A stretch of DNA of 64,000 nt, from contig JBKBKC010000003.1 of assembly GCA_046294265.1 (NCBI GenBank), positions 260,638-324,637 on the forward strand, given 5' to 3'. Both the position numbers and the translations under genes were made by a program. The notes under the pieces are model-generated. The model was not told the origin of the DNA and ran no database searches. It worked only from the letters and a program-made list of their open reading frames with translations. Below are positions 49,140-57,357 of the stretch, piece by piece (positions within the stretch are counted from its first letter, which is position 1; each line of letters opens with the position of its first letter). The stretch is from JBKBKC01 sp046294265. Lineage in GTDB: Bacteria; Pseudomonadota; Alphaproteobacteria; Rhodobacterales; Rhodobacteraceae.

Positions 49140-49510
49140 GGATGCCGGGTGTCGTGCTGGCGGCCATGCTGTCGGTCATTCCCTTGGCCGGGCCGCTTGC
49201 GGCGGCCGAGCGCGGGGTCGAGGCGCGCGGGGCGGTGCTGCGGTGGCTGGACAAGGTGTCGGGGCAGACGGGTGACCTTGAGCTGTCGCGCGGGCAGCTG
49301 GCCGAGGTGGGGCGTCTCTCGATCCTGATGGACACCTGCCGCTATCCCGCCGAGGGCCAGCCGACCGAGGCTTTCGCCCATCTGGTGATCATGGACAATC
49401 TGCGCGCGGAGCCGGTGTTCTCCGGCTGGATGATCGCCGAGGCGCCGGCGCTGTCGGCGCTGGACCATCACCGCTATGACGTCTGGGTGCTGCGCTGCCT
49501 GACCGAATAG
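49136..49510 (+). CDS. DUF2155 secreted protein
   Basis: The 124-residue product has a signal peptide (VVLAAMLSVIPLAGPLAAAE) and the DUF2155 core: GAVLRWLDKVSGQTGDLELS, DTCRYP...AFAHLVIMDN and HHRYDVWVLRC with two Cys. The family is alphaproteobacterial and found next to mlaD, aat and NDUFA12. Function unknown. It overlaps the mlaD stop by four bases, and its 3' end overlaps aat by 37 bases on the opposite strand. Confidence 0.85.
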   Translation: MRMPGVVLAAMLSVIPLAGPLAAAERGVEARGAVLRWLDKVSGQTGDLELSRGQLAEVGRLSILMDTCRYPAEGQPTEAFAHLVIMDNLRAEPVFSGWMIAEAPALSALDHHRYDVWVLRCLTE

Positions 49511-50121
49511 GGGTCGGGCGCATATCCGGGTGGATCCCATATGGCCGCTGACGCAAGGGCGGCCTGCAGCTGGCGGTGATAGTCGGCGCGGGGGATCTCG
49601 ACGGCCCCGAGCGACGCAAGGTGCGACGTCAGGAACTGCGTGTCGAACAGGGTGAACCCCCCCGCCCGAAGCCGGTGCACCAGCCAGGCCAGTGCTACCT
49701 TGGACGCATCGGTGCGGCGCGAGAACATCGATTCGCCAAAGAACGCGGCGCCGATGGTCACGCCATACACCCCGCCGATCAGCCCCCCCCCGGTGTCGCG
49801 CAGTTCCAGCGCATGGGCAAAGCCTGCGCGGTGCAGGTCAAGATAAAGGTCGAGGATGGTGCCGTTGATCCAGGTTTCCGCGCGATCGGCGCAGCCTTCG
49901 ACCACGCCACGGAAGTCGGTGTCGGTGGTGACCTGGTAATCCCCGCGCAGGATGGCGCGGCCCAGCGAGCGCGAGATGCGGAATGCGTTTAGCGGAAAAA
50001 CCCCCCGGCGGCGCGGATCGACCCAGTGGATGGCGTCGCTGTCGCGCCCCTCGGCCATCGGAAACACGCCCATCATGTAGGCACGCAGCAGCATCTGCGG
50101 CGTGACGGGGCCGGGGATCAT
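49474..50121 (-). CDS. aat: Leucyl/phenylalanyl-tRNA-protein transferase
   Basis: Aat adds Leu or Phe from tRNA to proteins starting with Lys/Arg, making them ClpS/ClpAP substrates. The 215-residue protein has LLRAYMMGVFPMAEG, IHWVDPRRRGVFPL, ALELRDTGGGLIGGVYGVTI and AFFGESMFSRRTDASKVALA, all signatures of the family. Its 3' end overlaps the convergent DUF2155 gene by 37 bases. It is the last gene of the accB-accC-aat minus-strand set. Confidence 0.95.
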   Translation of the reverse strand: MIPGPVTPQMLLRAYMMGVFPMAEGRDSDAIHWVDPRRRGVFPLNAFRISRSLGRAILRGDYQVTTDTDFRGVVEGCADRAETWINGTILDLYLDLHRAGFAHALELRDTGGGLIGGVYGVTIGAAFFGESMFSRRTDASKVALAWLVHRLRAGGFTLFDTQFLTSHLASLGAVEIPRADYHRQLQAALASAAIWDPPGYAPDPYSVRQRSTQTS

Positions 50122-50206
50122 GCGACTGGCCGCCGCGCGCAGATTTCTTCAAGAAATCGGCACGAATTCTTGCACGACGTCGTGCCCGCGCGGCGCCTGT
50201 GCAGCG

Positions 50207-51553
50207 CTATCCGAACTGCCGCGCCAGCCACTTTTCCAGCCAGTGGATGGTATAGTCGCCGTTCTGGATGTCAGGCTCTGCCAGCAGCGCGTGGAACAGC
50301 GGCACGGTGGTATCCACGCCGTCAACGATCAATTCCCCCAGCGCGCGGCGCAACCGCGCCAGCGCCTCGGGCCGGTCGCGGCCATGCACGATCAGCTTGC
50401 CGATCAGGCTGTCGTAATAGGGCGGGATCGCATAGCCGGAGTAAAGTGCGCTATCCATCCGCACGCCATATCCCCCCGGTGCGTGGAACATCCGCACCCG
50501 TCCGGGGCAGGGCGAGAAGTTCGGCAGCTTTTCGGCATTGATCCGCACCTCGATGGCATGGCCGTTGATCTCCAGCTCATCTTGCACAAACGATATCGGC
50601 AGCCCCGCCGCCACCCGGATCTGTTCGCGCACAAGGTCCACGCCAAAGATCGCCTCGGTTACCGGGTGTTCCACCTGCAGGCGGGTGTTCATCTCGATGA
50701 AGTAGAACTTGCCATCCTCATACAGGAACTCCACCGTCCCCGCGCCGATGTAGTTGATCTTGGCCACGGCATCCGCGCAAACCTTGCCGATCTCGGCGCG
50801 CATCCTGGGCGTGATCGCGGGGCCGGGCGCCTCTTCGAACACCTTCTGGTGGCGGCGTTGCAGGCTGCAATCCCGCTCGCCCAGATGCACGGCCCCGCCC
50901 TTGCCGTCGCCGAACACCTGGATCTCGATATGGCGCGGCTTTTGCAGGTATTTCTCGATATAGACCTCGTCGTTGCCAAAGGCCGCCTTGGCCTCGGACC
51001 GCGCGGTGCGAAAGGCAACCTCAAGCTCCTCGGCATTCCGCGCCACCTTCATGCCGCGCCCGCCGCCGCCGGCCGTGGCCTTGATGATGACCGGAAAGCC
51101 GATCTCTTCCGCCGCCTTGCGCGCCACGTCGAAATCGGCCACCCCGCCTTCGGACCCAGGCACCACCGGGATGCCCAGCGTCTTGGCCGTTTCCTTGGCG
51201 GTGATCTTGTCGCCCATGATGCGGATATGCTCGGCGCTGGGGCCGATGAAGGTGAGGCCGTGATCCTCCAGCGCCTGCGCGAAGGCCGCGTTCTCGCTCA
51301 GGAACCCGTATCCCGGATGCACCGCCTGCGCGCCCGTGATCTCGCAGGCCGAGATGATGGCGGCCTTGTTCAGATAGCTTTCCGAACTGGGCGCAGGCCC
51401 GATGCAGACGGATTCGTCCGCCATCCGCACATGCATCGCATCGGCATCGGCGGTGGAATGCACCGCGACCGAGGTGATGCCCATCTCGCGGCAGGCGCGG
51501 ATCACGCGCAGGGCGATCTCGCCCCGGTTGGCGATCAGGATTTTCTCGAACAT
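50207..51553 (-). CDS. accC: Acetyl-CoA carboxylase, biotin carboxylase subunit
   Basis: AccC carboxylates the biotin of AccB with bicarbonate and ATP, the first step of fatty-acid synthesis. The 448-residue protein begins MFEKILIANRGEIALRVIRA and has the ATP-grasp loop IIKATAGGGGRGMKVA, FIEMNTRLQVEHPVTEAIFG and GHAIEVRINAE. It follows accB by ten bases on the same strand. aat follows after 85 bases. Confidence 0.97.
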   Translation of the reverse strand: MFEKILIANRGEIALRVIRACREMGITSVAVHSTADADAMHVRMADESVCIGPAPSSESYLNKAAIISACEITGAQAVHPGYGFLSENAAFAQALEDHGLTFIGPSAEHIRIMGDKITAKETAKTLGIPVVPGSEGGVADFDVARKAAEEIGFPVIIKATAGGGGRGMKVARNAEELEVAFRTARSEAKAAFGNDEVYIEKYLQKPRHIEIQVFGDGKGGAVHLGERDCSLQRRHQKVFEEAPGPAITPRMRAEIGKVCADAVAKINYIGAGTVEFLYEDGKFYFIEMNTRLQVEHPVTEAIFGVDLVREQIRVAAGLPISFVQDELEINGHAIEVRINAEKLPNFSPCPGRVRMFHAPGGYGVRMDSALYSGYAIPPYYDSLIGKLIVHGRDRPEALARLRRALGELIVDGVDTTVPLFHALLAEPDIQNGDYTIHWLEKWLARQFG

Positions 51554-51563
51554 CCCCGCCGCC

Positions 51564-52040
51564 TCACTCGATGATCATCAGGGGGTCGCCATATTGCACC
51601 GCGCTGCCGTCATCGACCAGGATGCGCCGGATGACCCCGGCGCGCGGCGCGGGGATGTGGTTCATCGTCTTCATCGCCTCGATGATCAGCACCGTCTGCC
51701 CCTCGGTCACGGTGGCGCCCACGGCGGCAAAGGGCGTGGCCCCAGGCTCGGCGGCCAGATAGACGGTGCCCACCATGGGCGAGGTCACGGCACCCGGATG
51801 CTGGGCGGGATCCTCGATGGCGGGGGCGGCGGGCGCGGCGGGTGCCGCCGGGGCGGGGGCATAGGTCATCTGCGCCGGGGCCGCCTGCACCATGGTCGCC
51901 TGCTTGACCACGCGCACCTCCAGCCGGTGATCCTCGCCATATTCGCGCTTGACCGACAGCTCGGTCAGCTCGTTGCGGTTCAAAAGCTCGGCCAGCGCCT
52001 GGATGAAGGCCACGTCCGCTTCGGTGGAATGTTTGCTCAT
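51564..52040 (-). CDS. accB: Acetyl-CoA carboxylase, biotin carboxyl carrier protein
   Basis: The 158-residue protein has an N-terminal region, a flexible Ala/Pro linker (APAPAAPAAPAAPAIED) and a biotinyl domain with the modified lysine in IEAMKTMNHI (Lys124). It starts at 52040 and is divergent from preT, with a 225-base gap that must hold both promoters. accC follows after ten bases. Confidence 0.96.
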   Translation of the reverse strand: MSKHSTEADVAFIQALAELLNRNELTELSVKREYGEDHRLEVRVVKQATMVQAAPAQMTYAPAPAAPAAPAAPAIEDPAQHPGAVTSPMVGTVYLAAEPGATPFAAVGATVTEGQTVLIIEAMKTMNHIPAPRAGVIRRILVDDGSAVQYGDPLMIIE

Positions 52041-52265
52041 GCAATCCTCGTTGGCGATCCCGGTGGCGTCTTGGTGGCCGTTGTCGCAGCCGCGCCGTCG
52101 CCGCTGCTTATACGCGACCCCATCAGGGGTGAAAAGCCGCGTTCTCTGCCGCTTTTCCGGGCAGTCGGGCGGCGCGGATCGGGCCGCAGGAATTTACCGT
52201 TTGATAAAAAACAGACCCTGTGGCAGCGTTTTGACAAGACCCACAGCCAGGGAGCCTGCGCCGCC
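52041..52265. other. Divergent intergenic region accB/preT
   Basis: It contains a low-GC patch at 52195-52240 (ACCGTTTGATAAAAAACAGA from about 52197) that is the likeliest place for the preT promoter. No operator or riboswitch could be recognised. A CAGGGAG site precedes ATG 52266. Confidence 0.4.
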
Positions 52266-53618
52266 ATGGAACATGAGACCGCCGAGCATGGGCCGCTGAC
52301 GCCGGGCGTCGTGCCGGGCCGCCTGCCGCCCGAGGTGATGGCCACGCATTTCGCCGATCACGAGCCGCCGCTGGACTTGCACGAAGCCCGTGTGGCCGCC
52401 GACCGTTGTTATTTCTGCCACGACGCGCCCTGCATCACCGCCTGCCCGACGGCCATCGACATCCCCCTGTTCATCCGCCAGATCGCCACCGGCACGCCCG
52501 AGGCGGCGGCGAAAACGATCTGGACGCAGAACATCCTTGGCGGCATGTGCGCCCGCGTCTGCCCGACCGAGACGCTGTGCGAAGAGGCCTGCGTGCGCGA
52601 GGCAGCGGAAGGCAAGCCGGTGGAGATCGGGCGGCTCCAGCGCTTTGCCACCGATACGGCGATGGCGCAGGGGCATCCCTTCGTGCGGGCTTCCGCCACT
52701 GGCAAGCGGGTAGCGGTGGTGGGGGCGGGGCCTGCGGGGCTGGCCTGCGCGCACCGGCTGGCGATGCTGGGGCATGAGGTGACGGTCTATGACGCACGCC
52801 CCAAGCCCGGCGGGCTGAATGAATACGGCATCGCCACCTACAAGACCACAGGCGGCTTTGCGCAGGCCGAGGTGGACTGGCTGTTGCAGATCGGCGGGAT
52901 CGTGATCGAGACGGGGCGCGCGCTGGGGGGCGACCTCACGCTGGAGGGGCTGCGGGCGGGGTTCGACGCGGTGTTTCTGGGGATGGGTCTCGCAGGCGTG
53001 AACGCGCTACGGGCGCCCGGCGAGGAGCGCGCGCATGTGACCGATGCGGTGGAGTTCATCGCGGGCCTGCGCCAGTCCGACCCCGCAACGGTGCCTGTGG
53101 GCCGCGATGTGGTGGTAATCGGCGGTGGCATGACGGCGGTGGATGCCGCCGTGCAATCGAAACTGCTGGGCGCCGAGAACGTCACCATCGTCTATCGCCG
53201 CGGCCGCGAGAGGATGAGCGCCAGCGGCTATGAGCAGGACCATGCCGCGCAGGCGGGGGTCAAGATCGTGACGCATGCCATGCCGCTGTCGGTGCTGGGC
53301 AACGGCGCGGTCGAGGCGGTGGAGTTTGCCTATACCGTCGAGGGGCCGGAGGGGCTGATGCCCACGGGCGAGACGTTCCAACTGCGCGCCGACCAGATGT
53401 TCAAGGCGATCGGCCAGACCCTGAGCGGGGTGCCGCAGGCGCTGGCGCTGGCGGGCGGCAAGATCGCGGTCAGCGGGCCGGGGCGCACGTCGATGCCGGG
53501 CGTCTGGGCGGGCGGCGACTGCGCCGCGGGGGGCGAGGACCTGACCGTGACAGCGGTGGCCGAGGGGCGCGACGCGGCGATGGACATTCACGCGAGCCTG
53601 ACGGGGGCAGGGCGCTGA
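52266..53618 (+). CDS. preT: NAD-dependent dihydropyrimidine dehydrogenase, subunit PreT
   Basis: PreT takes electrons from NADH for PreA, together reducing uracil and thymine. The 450-residue product has N-terminal Cys motifs (RCYFCHDAPCITACP, MCARVCPTETLCEEACV) for Fe-S clusters, an FAD site VAVVGAGPAGLACAHRLAML and an NAD site VVVIGGGMTAVDAAVQSKLL, as in GltD-like flavoproteins. A very long in-frame upstream extension from 51402 overlaps accB and is spurious; ATG 52266 is the family start. preA follows after 22 bases. Confidence 0.93.
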   Translation: MEHETAEHGPLTPGVVPGRLPPEVMATHFADHEPPLDLHEARVAADRCYFCHDAPCITACPTAIDIPLFIRQIATGTPEAAAKTIWTQNILGGMCARVCPTETLCEEACVREAAEGKPVEIGRLQRFATDTAMAQGHPFVRASATGKRVAVVGAGPAGLACAHRLAMLGHEVTVYDARPKPGGLNEYGIATYKTTGGFAQAEVDWLLQIGGIVIETGRALGGDLTLEGLRAGFDAVFLGMGLAGVNALRAPGEERAHVTDAVEFIAGLRQSDPATVPVGRDVVVIGGGMTAVDAAVQSKLLGAENVTIVYRRGRERMSASGYEQDHAAQAGVKIVTHAMPLSVLGNGAVEAVEFAYTVEGPEGLMPTGETFQLRADQMFKAIGQTLSGVPQALALAGGKIAVSGPGRTSMPGVWAGGDCAAGGEDLTVTAVAEGRDAAMDIHASLTGAGR

Positions 53619-53640
53619 GGCGCCCCAAGGAGGAACAGCA

Positions 53641-54939
53641 ATGGCAAACCTGACCAGCACATTCATCGGCATCACATCCCCCAACCCGTTCTGGCTGGCC
53701 TCCGCCCCGCCCACGGACAAGGAATACAACGTCGTGCGCGCGTTTCAGGCGGGCTGGGGCGGGGTGGTTTGGAAAACCCTCGGCGCCGAAGGCCCGCCGG
53801 TGGTGAACGTGAACGGCCCCCGCTATGGCGCCGTCTGGGGGGCCGACCGCCGCCTGCTGGGCCTGAACAACATCGAGCTGATCACCGACCGCCCGCTGGA
53901 GATCAACCTGCAAGAGATCAAGCGCGTCAAACGCGACTGGCCCGACCGCGCCATGGTCGTGTCGCTGATGGTGCCTTGCGACGAAGAAAGCTGGAAGGCG
54001 ATTCTGGCGCGCGTGGAGGACACCGAAGCCGACGGGGTGGAGCTCAACTTCGGCTGCCCGCATGGCATGTCCGAGCGCGGCATGGGCAGCGCCGTGGGCC
54101 AGGTGCCGGAGTATATCGAGATGGTCACCCGCTGGGTGAAGAAACACAGCCGGATGCCCTGCATCGTCAAGCTGACCCCCAACATCGCCGATATCCGCAA
54201 ACCCGCCGAGGCGGCGCACCGGGGCGGGGCGGATGCGGTCAGCCTCATCAACACCATCAATTCGATCACCTCGGTCAACCTCGACAGCTTTGCCCCCGAA
54301 CCCACGATCGACGGCAAGGGCGCGCATGGCGGCTATTGCGGTCCGGCGGTCAAACCCATCGCGCTGAACATGGTGGCCGAGATCGCGCGTAACCCCGCAA
54401 CGCGCGGCCTGCCCATCAGCGGCATCGGCGGTGTCACCACCTGGCGCGACGCGGCGGAGTTCATGGCCCTGGGGGCGGGCAACGTGCAGGTCTGCACGGC
54501 GGCCATGACCTATGGCTTCAAGATCGTGCAGGAAATGATCTCGGGCCTGTCGCAATACCTGGATGAGAAGGACATGGCCCTCCCCGACCTGATCGGCCGC
54601 GCCACCCCCAACGTGACCGACTGGAACCAGCTCAACCTGAACCACGTCACCAAGGCCCGCATCGACCAGGACGCCTGCATCAAATGCGGGCGCTGCTATG
54701 CCGCCTGCGAGGATACCAGCCATCAGGCGATCTGGATGCACCCCGGCCGGGTGTTTGAGGTGAACGACGCCGAATGCGTGGCCTGCAACCTGTGCGTCAA
54801 CGTCTGCCCGGTCGAAAACTGCATCACCATGGAGACGCTGCCCCTTGGCGCCACCGACCCCCGCACCGGCCGCGTGGTGCAACCCTATGCCAACTGGACG
54901 ACGCATCCGAACAACCCGATGGCCGCAGCGGCGGAATAA
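53641..54939 (+). CDS. preA: NAD-dependent dihydropyrimidine dehydrogenase, subunit PreA
   Basis: The 432-residue protein joins an FMN-binding TIM barrel of the dihydroorotate-dehydrogenase type (SPNPFWLASAPPTDKEYNVV, LNFGCPHGMSERGMGSAVGQ, ISGIGGVTTWRDAAEFMALG) to a C-terminal ferredoxin domain with two 4Fe-4S motifs (CIKCGRCYAACED, CVACNLCVNVCPVENC). It carries the pyrimidine-reducing site, giving dihydrouracil/dihydrothymine for the reductive degradation pathway. The later steps (hydantoinase, beta-ureidopropionase) are not in this window. AAGGAGGA precedes ATG 53641. Confidence 0.96.
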   Translation: MANLTSTFIGITSPNPFWLASAPPTDKEYNVVRAFQAGWGGVVWKTLGAEGPPVVNVNGPRYGAVWGADRRLLGLNNIELITDRPLEINLQEIKRVKRDWPDRAMVVSLMVPCDEESWKAILARVEDTEADGVELNFGCPHGMSERGMGSAVGQVPEYIEMVTRWVKKHSRMPCIVKLTPNIADIRKPAEAAHRGGADAVSLINTINSITSVNLDSFAPEPTIDGKGAHGGYCGPAVKPIALNMVAEIARNPATRGLPISGIGGVTTWRDAAEFMALGAGNVQVCTAAMTYGFKIVQEMISGLSQYLDEKDMALPDLIGRATPNVTDWNQLNLNHVTKARIDQDACIKCGRCYAACEDTSHQAIWMHPGRVFEVNDAECVACNLCVNVCPVENCITMETLPLGATDPRTGRVVQPYANWTTHPNNPMAAAAE

Positions 54940-54950
54940 ACGCCAAACCC

Positions 54951-56201
54951 CTAGACGTTGCGCAGGAAATACTGCGGGGGCTTCTCCCGGTGCCCCAGGA
55001 GCGGCAGCATCCGGCGCCGATACGCCTCCTGCGCCGTTTCGGTGTAGACGGCGCGCAGGCGCAGGGCATCCTCCCCCGCCGCCTCGGCCAGGTCGGGACG
55101 CGCCCACAGCTCTCCCAGCGTGTCCAGGATCGTCTCGGTGCTGCGCCGCAGGCGCGGCAGGACGCGCGCCGAGGGCAGCGCCTCCGCCGCCCGCCAGGCA
55201 TTCGAGAGCTTTTCGAAATCGATGGGCAGCGCCAGCACCGGAATCCCCGCCAGCACCGCAAGCGACATCGTGCCCGCCTGCCCCGAACACAGGATCACGC
55301 GGGCGCGCGCCACGATCCGGTCATGCGACAGCGGCGCAGGCTCGATCACCAGCTTCGGGTTCGCGGCAAGGTCGCGGGCCAGATCCGCCGGCAGCCCGCG
55401 CGCTACTAAGCGCGCCGGATAGGGCATCCGGCGCAGGGCGTTGCGGATCGCGGGTTCCTTCAACTCGTGGGTCGAGAAATAGATGAACACCTCGGACCCC
55501 GCGCGGTCGCGCAGCGGCGGCAGCCGCTCCAGCGGCATCAGCAGCGGCTGCGAACGCCAGGGCAGATAGGGATCCCACAGCGGAATGCTGGCGGCCAGCT
55601 CCAGGTCGGCCGTGTTGACTTGCGGCAGCCGCGCAAGCGGCGGCAGGCCCAGCGGACCCAGCGTGTCGTTGATGATGTCGCGCATCGCCGCCTCGTCGGG
55701 GGGCGGCGCATCGACAAGAACCGTGCCATGCAGGGCCGTGGCCTCGGGCGGCAGGTAGTCGGGAAAGCTGTCCAGCGTGGACGGAATCGTGAAGAACGGC
55801 GCCCCGATGGCCACCGCGGGCACCCCCACCGCGCGCGCCGCCATCAGCGCTGTCGGCGCGAAATCGGCCACCACAAGGCCCGGCCTGATGCCGCGCAGCG
55901 CCCCGCACCACCAGTCGAACCGCCGCCGCAGGATGGCAGGGTCGGCAAAGCCGCGCGACAACAGCCAATAGGCCCAGGTCATCGCGGTGCGGGGCGGGGC
56001 CGGGGACATGACGGCCGGAAAGGGGCCACGGTCGATGCGGCCGCAATGGGGGGCCAGCAGGTCGGACGCATCAAGCCGGGGCAGGATCGCCTGGCAGGGA
56101 TGCTCGGGCCAGAGCGCGCGGGCCACGGTTGCCAGTTTCGTGGCATGGCCCCGCCCGGCACCCGCCTCGTAGCACAAAAGCACTGTCTTTCGGTCCGACA
56201 T
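54951..56201 (-). CDS. Glycosyltransferase-like protein (GT-B, MurG/UGT type)
   Basis: The 416-residue product begins with a GT-B-style nucleotide fold (TVLLCYEAGAGRGHATKLAT). The second half has the usual donor-binding end: HDRIVARARVILCSGQAGTM, SLAVLAGIPVLALPIDFEKL, then SNAWRAAEALPSARVLPRL, as in UDP-glycosyltransferases/MurG-like enzymes. Donor and acceptor unknown. The start is uncertain (56201 or 56222) and neither has a clear ribosome site. Convergent with preA. Confidence 0.72.
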   Translation of the reverse strand: MSDRKTVLLCYEAGAGRGHATKLATVARALWPEHPCQAILPRLDASDLLAPHCGRIDRGPFPAVMSPAPPRTAMTWAYWLLSRGFADPAILRRRFDWWCGALRGIRPGLVVADFAPTALMAARAVGVPAVAIGAPFFTIPSTLDSFPDYLPPEATALHGTVLVDAPPPDEAAMRDIINDTLGPLGLPPLARLPQVNTADLELAASIPLWDPYLPWRSQPLLMPLERLPPLRDRAGSEVFIYFSTHELKEPAIRNALRRMPYPARLVARGLPADLARDLAANPKLVIEPAPLSHDRIVARARVILCSGQAGTMSLAVLAGIPVLALPIDFEKLSNAWRAAEALPSARVLPRLRRSTETILDTLGELWARPDLAEAAGEDALRLRAVYTETAQEAYRRRMLPLLGHREKPPQYFLRNV

Positions 56202-56337
56202 CTGGCCAGCTAACGGGGGCATCGCGTCACAGGCCGAAGTCTGGCCGAAGCGTCACGCTGACCGATTCCCGCCGTCGCGGGAACCGGAGCAGGCCCGGGG
56301 CAGGTCGTTCCAATTGGACCGTGACCGGCACAGTGTT

Positions 56338-56805
56338 CTAGTTCAGTCTGTCGTCTCCCGCCAGGGTGATGCCGTCGTCGCCATCAAAACCGCCGCAGCC
56401 ATCATAACCGTCATAGCCGTCACAACCGTCGCCGGTCGTCGTCACAGGGGCAGCCTTGGATCTGGTGAAGCCGACGTTCGGGCCAAAGTCGATCTTGCCA
56501 TCGCCAAAGCCGATCCCGAGATCCAGCCCGACATAGGCGTTGCGCCCGACATAGGCCGCACCCACGGTGCCGCGCCAGCGCTGGCTGCTGAACATGTAGT
56601 CTATGCCCACCGTGCCCACGGTCTTGTTGCGGCGGTTGTTGGACAGGACGCGCAGGCCGACGCCGGTATCGACCTTGCCGCTGCCGAAGCTGACGGAAAA
56701 GCCGATGCCGACGGTCGCGTCGGCCATGGCGGGGGATGCGGCCATCAGGGCGGGCAGGGCGCAGGACATCGCGAGATAGCGCAGGCTGCGAGAGAGGGGG
56801 GGCAT
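56338..56805 (-). CDS. Secreted Gly/Asp-rich hypothetical protein
   Basis: I do not recognise this 155-residue protein. It has a signal peptide (LRYLAMSCALPALMAASPAM, cleavage at AMADA) and a beta-rich middle with paired VGIGFSVSFGSGKVDTGVGL and VGLDLGIGFGDGKIDFGPNV units, suggestive of a small barrel or sheet. The tail ends in GDGCDGYDGYDGCGGFDGDD, a Cys-flanked Gly-Asp repeat. ATG 56805 is used. It stands alone between other transcription units. Confidence 0.6.
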   Translation of the reverse strand: MPPLSRSLRYLAMSCALPALMAASPAMADATVGIGFSVSFGSGKVDTGVGLRVLSNNRRNKTVGTVGIDYMFSSQRWRGTVGAAYVGRNAYVGLDLGIGFGDGKIDFGPNVGFTRSKAAPVTTTGDGCDGYDGYDGCGGFDGDDGITLAGDDRLN

Positions 56806-57357
56806 AGGAATTTCCTCATTGCTGAACCAATGACGCTAGGGAATGCAATCGGGGCCATTCTGTCAAGGATGCGGAGCCCGTCCTGGCGTTCCGGGCGATG
56901 TTTTCCGGCGCGATTCGGCAGCGTGGCGACATCTTGCGGGAAAGCGCCTGAGGCGAAGGCCCGGTCGGGTTCTCCGCCACGCAAGGGCCCGTGGGCAGCG
57001 CCAGCGACACCTGGTTGCGGGCCGGCCAAGCGCGCAGGCGGGGCGCGGCCGCCATGCAGGCAGGACCTGCCCCCTTTGCTTGCAGGCAGGCCAAGCGCGC
57101 AGGCGCGTGATCAAGCAGGTGCCCGCCGGGGGCAAGCCTGACCCACACTCTCATCCCGTCCGCCATCCCCCCCGGCGCCAATCGTTAAGGAATGGTGAAC
57201 AACATCCCCCCAACCCATTGAAATCATTTGCGCGAACTCCTGTCCCACCGTGGGACAGGCCGTCACCTCCCGCATGCGGTCCTGCGACCCCTTCGCCCGC
57301 GACCTTGAACCCCCCGCCCCGGCCCCCTAGTCTCAGCGCGAAATCAGGAGGGCCGCC
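56806..57357. other. Long intergenic region before ctaA
   Basis: No gene is supported in these 552 bases. It contains a 17-bp direct repeat GGCCAAGCGCGCAGGCG (57024-57040 and 57089-57105), GGCAGGACCTGCC, a lower-GC patch around 57180-57235, and the 21-bp palindrome annotated next. It probably holds the ctaA promoter. Confidence 0.55.
57239..57259. promoter_or_regulatory. 21-bp perfect palindrome upstream of ctaA
   Basis: CCTGTCCCAC-C-GTGGGACAGG: ten-base perfect arms around one central base, just after the low-GC patch and 98 bases before the ctaA start. It has the form of a dimeric-regulator operator; a terminator is unlikely because the hairpin loop would be one base. Confidence 0.6.

Noticed and set aside
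51402..52265. In-frame N-terminal extension of preT by 288 codons
   Set aside because: It is antisense to accB/accC and not part of any PreT protein; ATG 52266 matches the family start.
53470..55290. 606-codon minus-strand frame opposite preA
   Set aside because: Shadow of preA; no motif.
57184..57200. CtrA-like site (TTAA-N7-TGAA) before ctaA
   Set aside because: The second half deviates from TTAA; such half-matches are expected by chance in a low-GC patch.
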